A stretch of DNA of 64,000 nucleotides from assembly GCA_910584745.1 (NCBI GenBank), contig CAJUDG010000015.1, positions 42,277-106,276 of the forward strand. Reading direction: 5' to 3'. The notes below the pieces were generated by a model that was not told the DNA's origin, ran no database searches, and worked only from the letters and a program-made list of their open reading frames with translations. The translations under genes and the position numbers were made by a program. The DNA comes from an uncultured Eubacteriales bacterium (GTDB lineage: Bacteria > Bacillota > Clostridia > Oscillospirales > Acutalibacteraceae). Positions 57,847 through 64,000 of this stretch are shown piece after piece (position 1 is the stretch's first letter; each line of letters opens with the position of its first letter).

Positions 57847-58860
57847 ATGAGAGCAAACTACTTTATAGGCAGCGGCAGCTTCGAGCTGCGTGAAGCTGAA
57901 ATACCCCACGCCGGTCCCGGCGAGGTAGTCATAAAGAACATGGTCTGCGGCGTATGCGGCACGGACGTGCACATCAGGAACGGCGAGCCCGGCTCCGCGG
58001 ACGTGGACCCCCCGGTGGTCCTGGGCCACGAGTATTCCGGCGAGGTAGTGGAGGTGGGGGAGGGCGTTACCTCTCTCAAGCCCGGCGACCACGTGACCGT
58101 TGACCCCAACATCTACTGCGGCCAGTGCCCCCACTGCCGCAACGGCAAAAAGCAGCTCTGCGAGAGTATGCAGGCCGTGGGCGTTACCCGGGACGGCGGC
58201 TTCGCCCAGTACAGCCTAGTCCCCGAGGCCCAGGCCTTCCTCCTGGACCCCAGCGTCAGCTTCGAGGCCGGGGCCATGACAGAGCCCTTGGCCTGCTGCC
58301 TGCACGGCATAGACCTTGCCGGGATAAGGCCCGGCCAGACCGTCTGCATAGTCGGCGGCGGGGCCATCGGCCTTATCATGCTACAGCTGGCAAGGCTCTC
58401 GGGCGCAGCAAGGCTCATACTCAGCGAGCCCAACGAGAAGCGCAGGGAGGCCGCCAAGACCCTGGGCGCTGACCTGACCGTGGACCCCACGGACCCGGCC
58501 GCCTATGAGAGCGTGAGGGGCGCGGCCGACGTGGTGATAGAGTGCGTGGGCAATAACCCGGCGGTGAAATCCGCCTTCGACTTCGCGGCCAAGGGGGCCA
58601 CGCTGGTGCTGTTCAGCGTCCCCAAGCCCGACGCCCAGTTCCCGGTGCCGCTGTTTGACGTGTACAAGAAGGAGCTGACCATCAGGGGCTCCTTCGTGAA
58701 CCCGGACACCCATGACCGGGCGGTGGCGCTGATAAACGCCGGAAGGGTGGATTTCGGTCCCATCATCACCCACCGTTTCCCCCTGGCCGAACTCTCCGGG
58801 GCCATCGAGGCCCAGAGCGGAAGCGAGTCCATAAAAGTGGTAGTGATGGCGCAGGAGTAA
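57847..58860 (+). CDS. zinc-dependent medium-chain alcohol/polyol dehydrogenase
   Basis: This 337-residue MDR enzyme has the catalytic zinc region NMVCGVCGTDVHIRNGEPG and LGHEYSGEVVEVG, and structural zinc Cys in NIYCGQCPHCRNGKKQLC. The NAD-binding loop is VCIVGGGAIGLIMLQLARLSG. It resembles sorbitol/galactitol-phosphate or threonine dehydrogenase types; the substrate is not determined. ATG 57847 has AGGAGTGAT upstream; an ATG at 57811 lies inside the preceding terminator. Confidence 0.9.
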   Translation: MRANYFIGSGSFELREAEIPHAGPGEVVIKNMVCGVCGTDVHIRNGEPGSADVDPPVVLGHEYSGEVVEVGEGVTSLKPGDHVTVDPNIYCGQCPHCRNGKKQLCESMQAVGVTRDGGFAQYSLVPEAQAFLLDPSVSFEAGAMTEPLACCLHGIDLAGIRPGQTVCIVGGGAIGLIMLQLARLSGAARLILSEPNEKRREAAKTLGADLTVDPTDPAAYESVRGAADVVIECVGNNPAVKSAFDFAAKGATLVLFSVPKPDAQFPVPLFDVYKKELTIRGSFVNPDTHDRAVALINAGRVDFGPIITHRFPLAELSGAIEAQSGSESIKVVVMAQE

Positions 58861-58863
58861 AAA

Positions 58864-58900
58864 GGGAGGGCCTGCCGCGTAAGCGGCGGACCCTCTTTAT
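58864..58900 (+). terminator. terminator after the zinc dehydrogenase gene
   Basis: GAGGG-GCCGC/GCGGC-CCCTC with loop GTAA is followed by TTTAT. Confidence 0.75.
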
Positions 58901-58918
58901 GCTATGCCCGCAAAGGCG

Positions 58919-59881
58919 CTAACCGCCTATCTTCTGCACCCGCACGTCCTTGCCCTTAAAGCCCAGCATGGCGTACCCCCCAACTATCCGGGAGGTGAAC
59001 CGCTGGCCATAGCGCTCCTCAAGGCCGGGAAGGGCCAGATTGGTGCTGATGACGGTGGGCCGGCCGGAAAGGAGCCTGTCGTTTATCACGTCATATATGG
59101 CCGCGTTGGAGTAGGCCGAGGAGAACTCCGTGCCCAGGTCGTCCAGTATCAGCAGGTCGCAGTCCTTAAGGCTGTCGATGGTGTCCCCTCCGTCCTCCCT
59201 TGAAAAGCGCTCTTTCTCAAGGGCCACGGCGAACCGCTGGGCCGAGCCGTACACCACCCCGAAGCCCTTCTCTATGGCGGCGTTGGCTATGGCAAGGGAC
59301 AGGTGGGTCTTGCCAAGGCCCGTGCCCCCCCAGAACAGCAGGCTGGGGGAGTGGGCACGGAGGTTGCCGGCATACTCCCGGCAGCTTTTCAGTATGACCT
59401 CCATCTGCCGCAGGGCCGCGGGGTCGTCCCTATAGTAGTCCAGGGAGAAACTCTCAAAGGTGCAGCTCTCAAGGGGCAGCCCGGCGCTGAGCTGCCTGTA
59501 GGCGAGGCTGCGCCGCAGGGCCCGGTGACAGTCGCACATGCGCCCGTCCACAAAGCCGGTGTCCTGGCACTTGGGGCAGGCGTACTGGGGCTCCACGTCC
59601 CGGCGGGTAAGGCCCCGGGTCTTTAAGAGCCCCTCGTATTCCTCCCGCAGGGCCAGGCCCCGGGCCTTGCGCCGCTCAAGCTCCGTGCGCACATCCCCTC
59701 CGGACACAACGGCCCTGGCGGCCCCGGTGGCATTAGCGGACAGCTCACGGCGTATCTCCCCGGCCCGGGGGCAGCGGGACAGGAAGTCCTCAAGGTTCTG
59801 CCGGGCGGTCTCCTGGGCCCGGCTTCTGCGGCGCTCCAGCTCGGCTCTGGCGGCCAGGGCCACGGTCTTGTCATAGCTCAT
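58919..59881 (-). CDS. DnaC/DnaI-like helicase loader ATPase
   Basis: This 320-residue primosomal ATPase has an N-terminal zinc-binding element CPKCQDTGFVDGRMCDCH near residue 105, as in DnaI. The AAA+ domain shows Walker A LLFWGGTGLGKTHLSLAIAN, Walker B DLLILDDLGTEFSS, and STNLALPGLEERYGQRFTSRI with the arginine finger region. It probably loads DnaB helicase at replication restart. It lies downstream of the DnaD-like gene, a usual pairing. Confidence 0.9.
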   Translation of the reverse strand: MSYDKTVALAARAELERRRSRAQETARQNLEDFLSRCPRAGEIRRELSANATGAARAVVSGGDVRTELERRKARGLALREEYEGLLKTRGLTRRDVEPQYACPKCQDTGFVDGRMCDCHRALRRSLAYRQLSAGLPLESCTFESFSLDYYRDDPAALRQMEVILKSCREYAGNLRAHSPSLLFWGGTGLGKTHLSLAIANAAIEKGFGVVYGSAQRFAVALEKERFSREDGGDTIDSLKDCDLLILDDLGTEFSSAYSNAAIYDVINDRLLSGRPTVISTNLALPGLEERYGQRFTSRIVGGYAMLGFKGKDVRVQKIGG

Positions 59882-59939
59882 AGTAAACTCCTAATCATAT
59901 CAAATATCACTTTTGCAAAGAATAATACCTTTAAATATT

Positions 59940-60944
59940 TTACAGCTTATCCGGCAGGCGCAGGCTTGCAAGCTCCGCAAGCTCGCTGATGTCATAGCTC
60001 TTCTGCGTGCCGCCCATGGTCTCCTTCTTTGCCGGGGCCGCCTGTTTGTGCTTTTCAAGGTCAGACCTGTTGAATATGCCCAGCTTCTGCCAGCCGCCCA
60101 GCACCTTATCCATATAACTGGCGCTGAACTTCCCGGTGTGGTCCGCGCAGGCCTCATAGGCCGCCTCCAGCATTTCCTGGGAGAAGCCCCACTCATAGAC
60201 CCAGCGGCAGGCCTTCTCCTCCTCGGACTTTGTAGGCGAGCGCTTTGTAAGCCCCGCCGCCGCCGACACCTTCCCCCAGGCCAGCCGGACGTTTGTAAGC
60301 TGCCGCAGCTTCTCCTCCGCGGCCTCAAGGGAGAAGATGCCGCTCTCGGCCCAGTCCCTTGCCACGGAATCTATGTAGCTGGTGCCCGTTCGGCCCACCT
60401 CCTGGGCGTAGTGCAGGAGCATTATGGTGACCTCCACCGGCAGGCCGTAGTCGTCGGTGACGGTCAGCAGCAGGGAGCTCATGGCCGGGGAGAGGGTCTT
60501 GCCCAGTGTGGCCTCGGCCTCCTGCATGAGATAGCGGATACTCTCGGATTCGCCGAGCCTTGCAGTGAGATGTTCCCCGTCCGGGCGCAGAAGCCGCTTT
60601 CTGGGGGGCAGGCCGGGCTTTTCCGCCGGGGCCTCCTCCTGGGCGGCGGGGGGCTGAGGAGCCGCCGGGACATCCCCGGCCGGGGGCACGGGCAGAAGGG
60701 TGTTTCCCGACTGGCTCATGAGTCCCCGGTCGCACCAGTATTCCAGGCCGTCCAGGGCCTCGTCGGCGGTCATGCCCAGGTCCCCGGCCAGCCCCTCCGG
60801 CGTGAAGCCCTCGCCCGCGTGGCGAAGGGCATAGAGCAGGACCTGAAGCTGCTCCTTCCCGGCCAGCTTCAGGTGCCTGTCCACCAGTGCGCAGGGCACG
60901 GCGAACACCTGGTTCCACATGCCGATATCCAGACGGTAGTCCAT
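59940..60944 (-). CDS. DnaD-domain replication protein
   Basis: This 334-residue protein starts at ATG 60942-60944 (GGGGGAAG upstream). It has an N-terminal helical DDBH1-like part (LVDRHLKLAGKEQLQVLLYA), a proline/alanine-rich linker near residues 95-120, and two DnaD-like domains: ITDDYGLPVEVTIMLLHYAQ-type and KACRWVYEWGFSQEMLEAAY with SYMDKVLGGWQKLGI. DnaD proteins act with DnaB/DnaI in replication initiation. Two DnaD repeats are typical for clostridial and phage forms; its own promoter contains TATAAT near 60979. Confidence 0.85.
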   Translation of the reverse strand: MDYRLDIGMWNQVFAVPCALVDRHLKLAGKEQLQVLLYALRHAGEGFTPEGLAGDLGMTADEALDGLEYWCDRGLMSQSGNTLLPVPPAGDVPAAPQPPAAQEEAPAEKPGLPPRKRLLRPDGEHLTARLGESESIRYLMQEAEATLGKTLSPAMSSLLLTVTDDYGLPVEVTIMLLHYAQEVGRTGTSYIDSVARDWAESGIFSLEAAEEKLRQLTNVRLAWGKVSAAAGLTKRSPTKSEEEKACRWVYEWGFSQEMLEAAYEACADHTGKFSASYMDKVLGGWQKLGIFNRSDLEKHKQAAPAKKETMGGTQKSYDISELAELASLRLPDKL

Positions 60945-61020
60945 ATGCTTCCCCCTAAAAATCACAATATATTCTCAATTATAGCATATTATCGGGAACT
61001 TTTAAAGGGAGAACATAAAA

Positions 61021-61058
61021 ATGTTTTAGAGCTGCCCGAAGTCAAGCCGGACAGCTCT
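61021..61058 (-). terminator. hairpin after the XRE regulator gene
   Basis: AGAGCTG-CCG/CGG-CAGCTCT forms a 10-bp stem with one mismatch and a 9-base loop. On the minus strand it is followed by AAAACATTTTT, a delayed T run, so termination is plausible only. Confidence 0.5.
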
Positions 61059-61066
61059 AATATCTC

Positions 61067-62023
61067 TTACGCCAAGTTTATCTTTTCTCTGGCTTTCTCC
61101 TCAAAATACGGATTAAGGCCGGCTTCCGGGAGAATGGACAGCACCCGCCGTTTTATGGCGGCAAGCCTTTCGCCGTCGTATACCTTCAAAAGGCACATGA
61201 GCAGGTCCAGTTCCCCGGCCGGGCCGCATACCTCCAGCACCGGCGGCAGATACTGCTCTATGAAGCCGGTATCGCCGGTCTCGGCGGCGGCATGTACGAG
61301 CCCATACCAAAGGGAGAGGTTCTCCTCTGAGGCCGGGAGGATGATCTCCCTGGCCGGGCCGTCTGTTTCAAATAGAGAAAGCATCTTTTCAAACTCATGC
61401 CGCTGGTCCAGCATGGACAGATAGCGCAGCAGGGTGATATGGTCCGGGCGTTCCGTAAAGGCCTTTTCCCGCTCCGAAAGGGTCTCGCGGCCCCTGCCCA
61501 AGTTGTCGCAGAGCTGGTCCCGCTGCAGTCTCATGGGCAGATACCATTGGTGCCCGGGGTCGCCGTGGGTCTTCTCAATAAAGTCCTCGGCTATGGCAAG
61601 GGCGCGCCCGAAGCTCTCCCGACCCAGCTGTATCCACATGTGGACCTTCTCCGCGTTGAGCTGGTCCCGCTCCTTTTCGAGCTCATCAGAGCCGCCGCCA
61701 CTGTTTAAAGCGGCGTCAACGGTCTGAAGCTGGGAGTCGATGTAGTCCATGGCCTCATGAAAGGAGCGGTCGTCCCGCAGCACGGAATACTTCGACACAA
61801 GGTCCTCCGTGCGCCGGAGGGAGGTCACCCCGAAAAGCTCGTCTATGCTCACGCCGAAAAACGCGGCGATCTTCGGCAGCATGGCGATATCCGGGGTCCC
61901 GCCGCCGGACTCCCACCGGGACACGGTCTGGGGGGCCAGGAACAGGTACTCGGCAAGCTGGGTCTGGGTGACGTCCTTCCTTTTTCTTAACAACGCGATT
62001 TTTTCTCCGATCGATAGCTGCAT
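61067..62023 (-). CDS. XRE-family regulator with long helical C-terminal domain
   Basis: This 318-residue protein has an N-terminal Cro/CI-type HTH (IGEKIALLRKRKDVTQTQLA, LAPQTVSRWESGGGTPDIAM, FFGVSIDELFG). About 250 residues of helical, TPR-like sequence follow (RESFGRALAIAEDFIEKT, REKAFTERPDHITLLRYLSM), as in peptide- or metabolite-sensing clostridial regulators. GGAGGAG precedes the ATG. A perfect palindrome upstream (62115-62129) may be its operator. Target genes are unknown. Confidence 0.88.
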   Translation of the reverse strand: MQLSIGEKIALLRKRKDVTQTQLAEYLFLAPQTVSRWESGGGTPDIAMLPKIAAFFGVSIDELFGVTSLRRTEDLVSKYSVLRDDRSFHEAMDYIDSQLQTVDAALNSGGGSDELEKERDQLNAEKVHMWIQLGRESFGRALAIAEDFIEKTHGDPGHQWYLPMRLQRDQLCDNLGRGRETLSEREKAFTERPDHITLLRYLSMLDQRHEFEKMLSLFETDGPAREIILPASEENLSLWYGLVHAAAETGDTGFIEQYLPPVLEVCGPAGELDLLMCLLKVYDGERLAAIKRRVLSILPEAGLNPYFEEKAREKINLA

Positions 62024-62114
62024 AAGCTCTCCTCCAGTGCTGATTATTCCGGCCGGTTTTTTGGGCCTGGGTATAGTTTAGCACGTCCCGGCGCGGCTGT
62101 ACAGCAAGCCGTCA

Positions 62115-62129
62115 TTGTAAAATTTACAA
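62115..62129. promoter_or_regulatory. perfect 15-base palindrome, candidate XRE operator
   Basis: TTGTAAAATTTACAA lies about 90 bases from both the XRE start and the spore-protein start. The dyad is symmetric apart from its central base, as expected for a dimeric HTH regulator. Confidence 0.45.
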
Positions 62130-62230
62130 CTGCCGCGCTGCTTGCAAAAATTGACAATCATAAACTTCGGCCCGGGTGTCACAATACCTAATGCAAACGC
62201 GAAAAAACACTTTTTAAGGAGACGAGAATC

Positions 62231-62485
62231 ATGAAAAGCAATTCTGTAATGGTCCCCGAGGCCAAGGAAGCCATGGAGCAGTTTAAGATGCAGGCCGCGT
62301 CCGAGGTGGGCGTCAACCTGAAGCAGGGCTATAACGGCGACATCACCGCCCGTCAGGCCGGTTCCGTGGGCGGCCAGATGGTCAAGAAAATGAAACCCAT
62401 ACGAACCGCGAGCTACATACGAGAAAACCGCACGGCTATGGGGCATAGCCAGCTGGTGGAGTATGGGGTGACGGTCACGGCATAA
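62231..62485 (+). CDS. alpha/beta-type small acid-soluble spore protein with abnormal C-terminal tail
   Basis: SASPs coat and protect spore DNA. Residues 8-54 show the family: PEAKEAMEQFKMQAASEVGV, then YNGDITARQAGSVGGQMVKK. The normal protein ends shortly after MVKKM; here 30 further residues follow (KPIRTASYIRENRTAMGHSQ and on) that are unlike the family. At the germination-protease site the usual Glu before Ile/Ala appears as Gln (KMQAASE). AAGGAGACG precedes the ATG. It is probably functional as far as the conserved domain, with a tail acquired by sequence rearrangement. Confidence 0.85.
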   Translation: MKSNSVMVPEAKEAMEQFKMQAASEVGVNLKQGYNGDITARQAGSVGGQMVKKMKPIRTASYIRENRTAMGHSQLVEYGVTVTA

Positions 62486-62494
62486 AATATCCTC

Positions 62495-62523
62495 TTGACT
62501 GTTCGGCGGAAATTGAATATAAT
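62495..62523 (+). promoter_or_regulatory. promoter of the Phd/PIN module
   Basis: TTGACT, a 17-base spacer and TATAAT lie 39 bases before the antitoxin ATG. Confidence 0.75.
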
Positions 62524-62562
62524 ATAGTCAAGAAGACCAGCTTCTGAAAGGGGGCGTGTGGT

Positions 62563-62805
62563 ATGCTGCAAGTCAATATTTTAGAGGCCAAAACTGATTT
62601 GTCACGTCTGATTAAGCTCATTGAATCCGGGAAAGAGGACAATATCATCATCGCTCGGTATGGAAAGCCGGTGGTAAAAATGTCCATATACAATGATGTC
62701 CCGGTATCCAACCGCATTGGAATAGCGAAAGGAAAGTTTGAAGCGCCTGCCGACCTGGATCGGGATAACGGTGAAATTGAGGCATTATTTGGGGGCAGCC
62801 TATGA
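62563..62805 (+). CDS. type II toxin-antitoxin antitoxin, Phd/YefM family
   Basis: This 80-residue protein has the Phd/YefM N-terminal DNA-binding fold (LQVNILEAKTDLSRLIKLIE, IIIARYGKPVVKMSIY) and an acidic C-terminus (PADLDRDNGEIEALFGGSL) likely to wrap the toxin. GGGGGCG lies before the ATG. It overlaps the PIN toxin gene by 4 bases, and codon use here is less GC-rich than in the core genes, suggesting acquisition. Confidence 0.9.
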   Translation: MLQVNILEAKTDLSRLIKLIESGKEDNIIIARYGKPVVKMSIYNDVPVSNRIGIAKGKFEAPADLDRDNGEIEALFGGSL

Positions 62806-63206
62806 ATTTGCTTTTGGATACGCACATTCTCCTTTGGGCCTTGAGTGAGGATGAAAGGCTCTCCGAAAACGCGAGGAAACTGATTCTGGATCCGGGCAAT
62901 ACCATGTATTACAGTGTGGTCTCCGTTTGGGAGATTGCCATAAAACACGCCCTGCACCCGGACAATGTGAAGATTTCCGGAAAAGAGTTTTCTGATTATT
63001 GCCAGCAGGCAGGATTCCTGTCGTTGGATTTGCGGGATAAACACGTTTATTCCCTGGAAACACTTCATCGGGATGGGGATGCGCCGAAGCATAACGACCC
63101 ATTTGACAGAATTTTTCTGTCGCAAGCTAAGACAGAAAACATGAGTTTTCTTACGCATGATACTCTGTTTCAGGGGTATCATGAAAACTGTGTGATATTC
63201 GTCTAA
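62802..63206 (+). CDS. type II toxin-antitoxin toxin, PIN domain ribonuclease
   Basis: This 134-residue PIN-domain protein has the acidic residues expected for Mg-dependent RNase activity: Asp6 in LLLDTHILLWAL, Glu in SVVSVWEIAIK, and Asp in HNDPFDRIFLSQAKTENM with a closing THDTLF. The form is VapC-like with a Phd-type antitoxin. A terminator follows 20 bases later, so the module is a self-contained bicistron. Confidence 0.9.
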   Translation: MNLLLDTHILLWALSEDERLSENARKLILDPGNTMYYSVVSVWEIAIKHALHPDNVKISGKEFSDYCQQAGFLSLDLRDKHVYSLETLHRDGDAPKHNDPFDRIFLSQAKTENMSFLTHDTLFQGYHENCVIFV

Positions 63207-63221
63207 TGTTTTTTACTTGTT

Positions 63222-63257
63222 AAGTGGTTGTTGCATCTTTTGCAACAACCACTTTTT
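63222..63257 (+). terminator. terminator of the Phd/PIN module
   Basis: The perfect 13-bp stem AGTGGTTGTTGCA/TGCAACAACCACT with a 5-base loop is followed by TTTTT. Confidence 0.85.
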
Positions 63258-63286
63258 CATCATATCGGAAGGGAGAAATCGCGAAG

Positions 63287-63832
63287 ATGGCCGCCATGAA
63301 ATGCCTGCACAAATACAACTGGGTCAAGCTGCCCAGAAACGCCCTGCCCACCGGCAAGGGGCTCATGGGTGCCTGGATGCGCTTAGCAAGCCGCGCGGCG
63401 TTCCGTAAGGGTGTGGCCTCATATTGCGGCTACGAGAACGCCGTGGAGCCCGGTATGTGGGCTGGAGGCATAGTGGGCCTCAAGAGTATTTTGGGCGTTA
63501 GGAGCCGCGCCAAGGCCACGGAAACGCTGGATATGCTGGCCCGGTTTGGGTACTTGACCTATGAACTGGACAGAGAAACGAAAAAATTGACCTATCAAAT
63601 CACCGATTGGGTAGTCAAGTGTTTCGGCAAAGAGTGCATGAACGGTGCAGTATACACCACAGACGGCTACGGCTTCCTCTGTCTCCCACGAAACATCACA
63701 GAAAGACTGGTACAGCAGCACCACACATTTGAAGAAACCGACGCCTGGTTAGATTTATGGTGTCACACAGTATGGGAGGACTCGGATAGTCCTTTTAATC
63801 ATCACATTATGGCAGTTGTTCCGAGTCTTTGA
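63287..63832 (+). pseudogene. truncated mobile-element (conjugative-element type) protein of unknown function
   Basis: The first 165 or so residues read as a coherent soluble protein: LHKYNWVKLPRNALPTGKGL, LASRAAFRKGVASYCGYEN, a winged-helix-like RAKATETLDMLARFGYLTYE and TDGYGFLCLPRNITERLVQQ. I associate this pattern with accessory proteins of clostridial conjugative elements, from memory only. After WLDLWCHTVWED the sequence switches to an unrelated 12-residue end at an inverted repeat (63779-63827) and stops. The start is ATG 63287 (or 63296). GGGAG lies 11 bases upstream. Confidence 0.55.
63779..63827. repeat. 8-bp inverted repeat flanking a 33-base segment at a gene junction
   Basis: GACTCGGA (63779-63786) and TCCGAGTC (63820-63827) are exact inverse complements. 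They bound the point where the mobile-element protein is cut and the headless surface-protein frame begins, so they may mark a deletion or recombination scar. Confidence 0.6.
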
Positions 63833-64000
63833 CGGCCCCATCACCGAGGCGGAAAACCCGCTTACCGGCCAACCTTTGACCGTGGACGGCAAACAGGTCA
63901 TGGCAGAGAAGGAGTTTACCCCCGAGAACGCTACTGGTACAGAGAAGATCACCTTTACCTTGGATGCGTCCGCTCTGGCCGGCAAGTCTGTGGTCGTGTT
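63828..64000 (+). pseudogene. fragment of VaFE/SpaA-like pilin or surface protein, start missing (runs off window)
   Basis: The frame starting GTCTTTGACGGC reads FDGPITEAENPLTGQPLTVD, KQVMAEKEFTPENATGTE and ITFTLDASALAGKSVVVF, the repeat pattern of VaFE-repeat/isopeptide-forming surface proteins. There is no start codon with ribosome site and no signal peptide upstream; the frame enters from unrelated sequence. It appears to be an internal slice of a large surface protein of a mobile element. Whether it continues as an open frame beyond the window cannot be seen. Confidence 0.55.

Overview
The window is GC-rich chromosome from an anaerobic, probably endospore-forming member of the Clostridia (Oscillospiraceae-like). 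The evidence is a bifunctional AdhE next to Rex, a flavin reductase-rubredoxin fusion, an alpha/beta-type small acid-soluble spore protein, a DnaD/DnaI-type primosome pair, an ECF vitamin transporter subunit, SLH-domain surface protein and compact gene strings with 1-14 base overlaps. Consensus TTGACA/TATAAT-like promoters with exactly 17-base spacers and U-tailed hairpin terminators recur throughout.

Layout. 1-4.7 kb: feoA/feoB (minus), mscL, trkA and trkH. 4.7-10.4 kb: a small sigma-region-4-like regulator with an orphan peptide-binding lipoprotein, a sugar isomerase/oxidoreductase pair, and proS. 10.44-11.0 kb: an intergenic region that I read as a type I toxin-antitoxin-like locus. It has a 27-codon hydrophobic ORF, its own promoter, a divergent small RNA with its own promoter and terminator, and a duplicated segment that lets the two RNAs pair. 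11.0-16.1 kb: acpP, then aroE-aroK, then a Phe/Tyr-rich leader peptide with attenuator ahead of aroF-tyrA-aroB. 16.1-22.2 kb: response regulator, ABC ATPase, four paralogous permeases and a histidine kinase, with four direct repeats upstream of the ATPase gene.

22.3-26.6 kb: a large secreted protein with about 14 InlB-type repeats and three SLH domains. 26.8-38.6 kb: a long minus-strand string of branched-chain amino acid genes (ilvA, ilvB, ilvN, ilvC, ilvD) interspersed with a P-loop kinase, a CPBP protease, two GNAT acetyltransferases, a transglutaminase-like protein, a lipoprotein and a DUF815 ATPase. 38.6-44.1 kb: phospholipase-C-like protein, RluA, IspA, XseB, XseA, a TsaD-like protein and NusB. 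44.2-50.3 kb: small conserved protein, coaX plus a PanT-like ECF subunit facing coaBC, tandem paralogous exported proteins, glyA and the flavin reductase-rubredoxin.

50.3-58.9 kb: tcdA, an Rrf2 regulator, a TetR regulator divergent from a MATE exporter with two operator copies, rex-adhE, an APH-type kinase and a zinc alcohol dehydrogenase. 58.9-62.0 kb: DnaI-like loader, DnaD-like protein and an XRE regulator. 62.2-64.0 kb: a spore protein with an abnormal tail, a Phd/PIN toxin-antitoxin pair, a truncated mobile-element protein and the headless start of a VaFE/pilin-like surface protein. This right edge looks like a decayed mobile-element boundary. All names come from reading the sequence; no database search was run.
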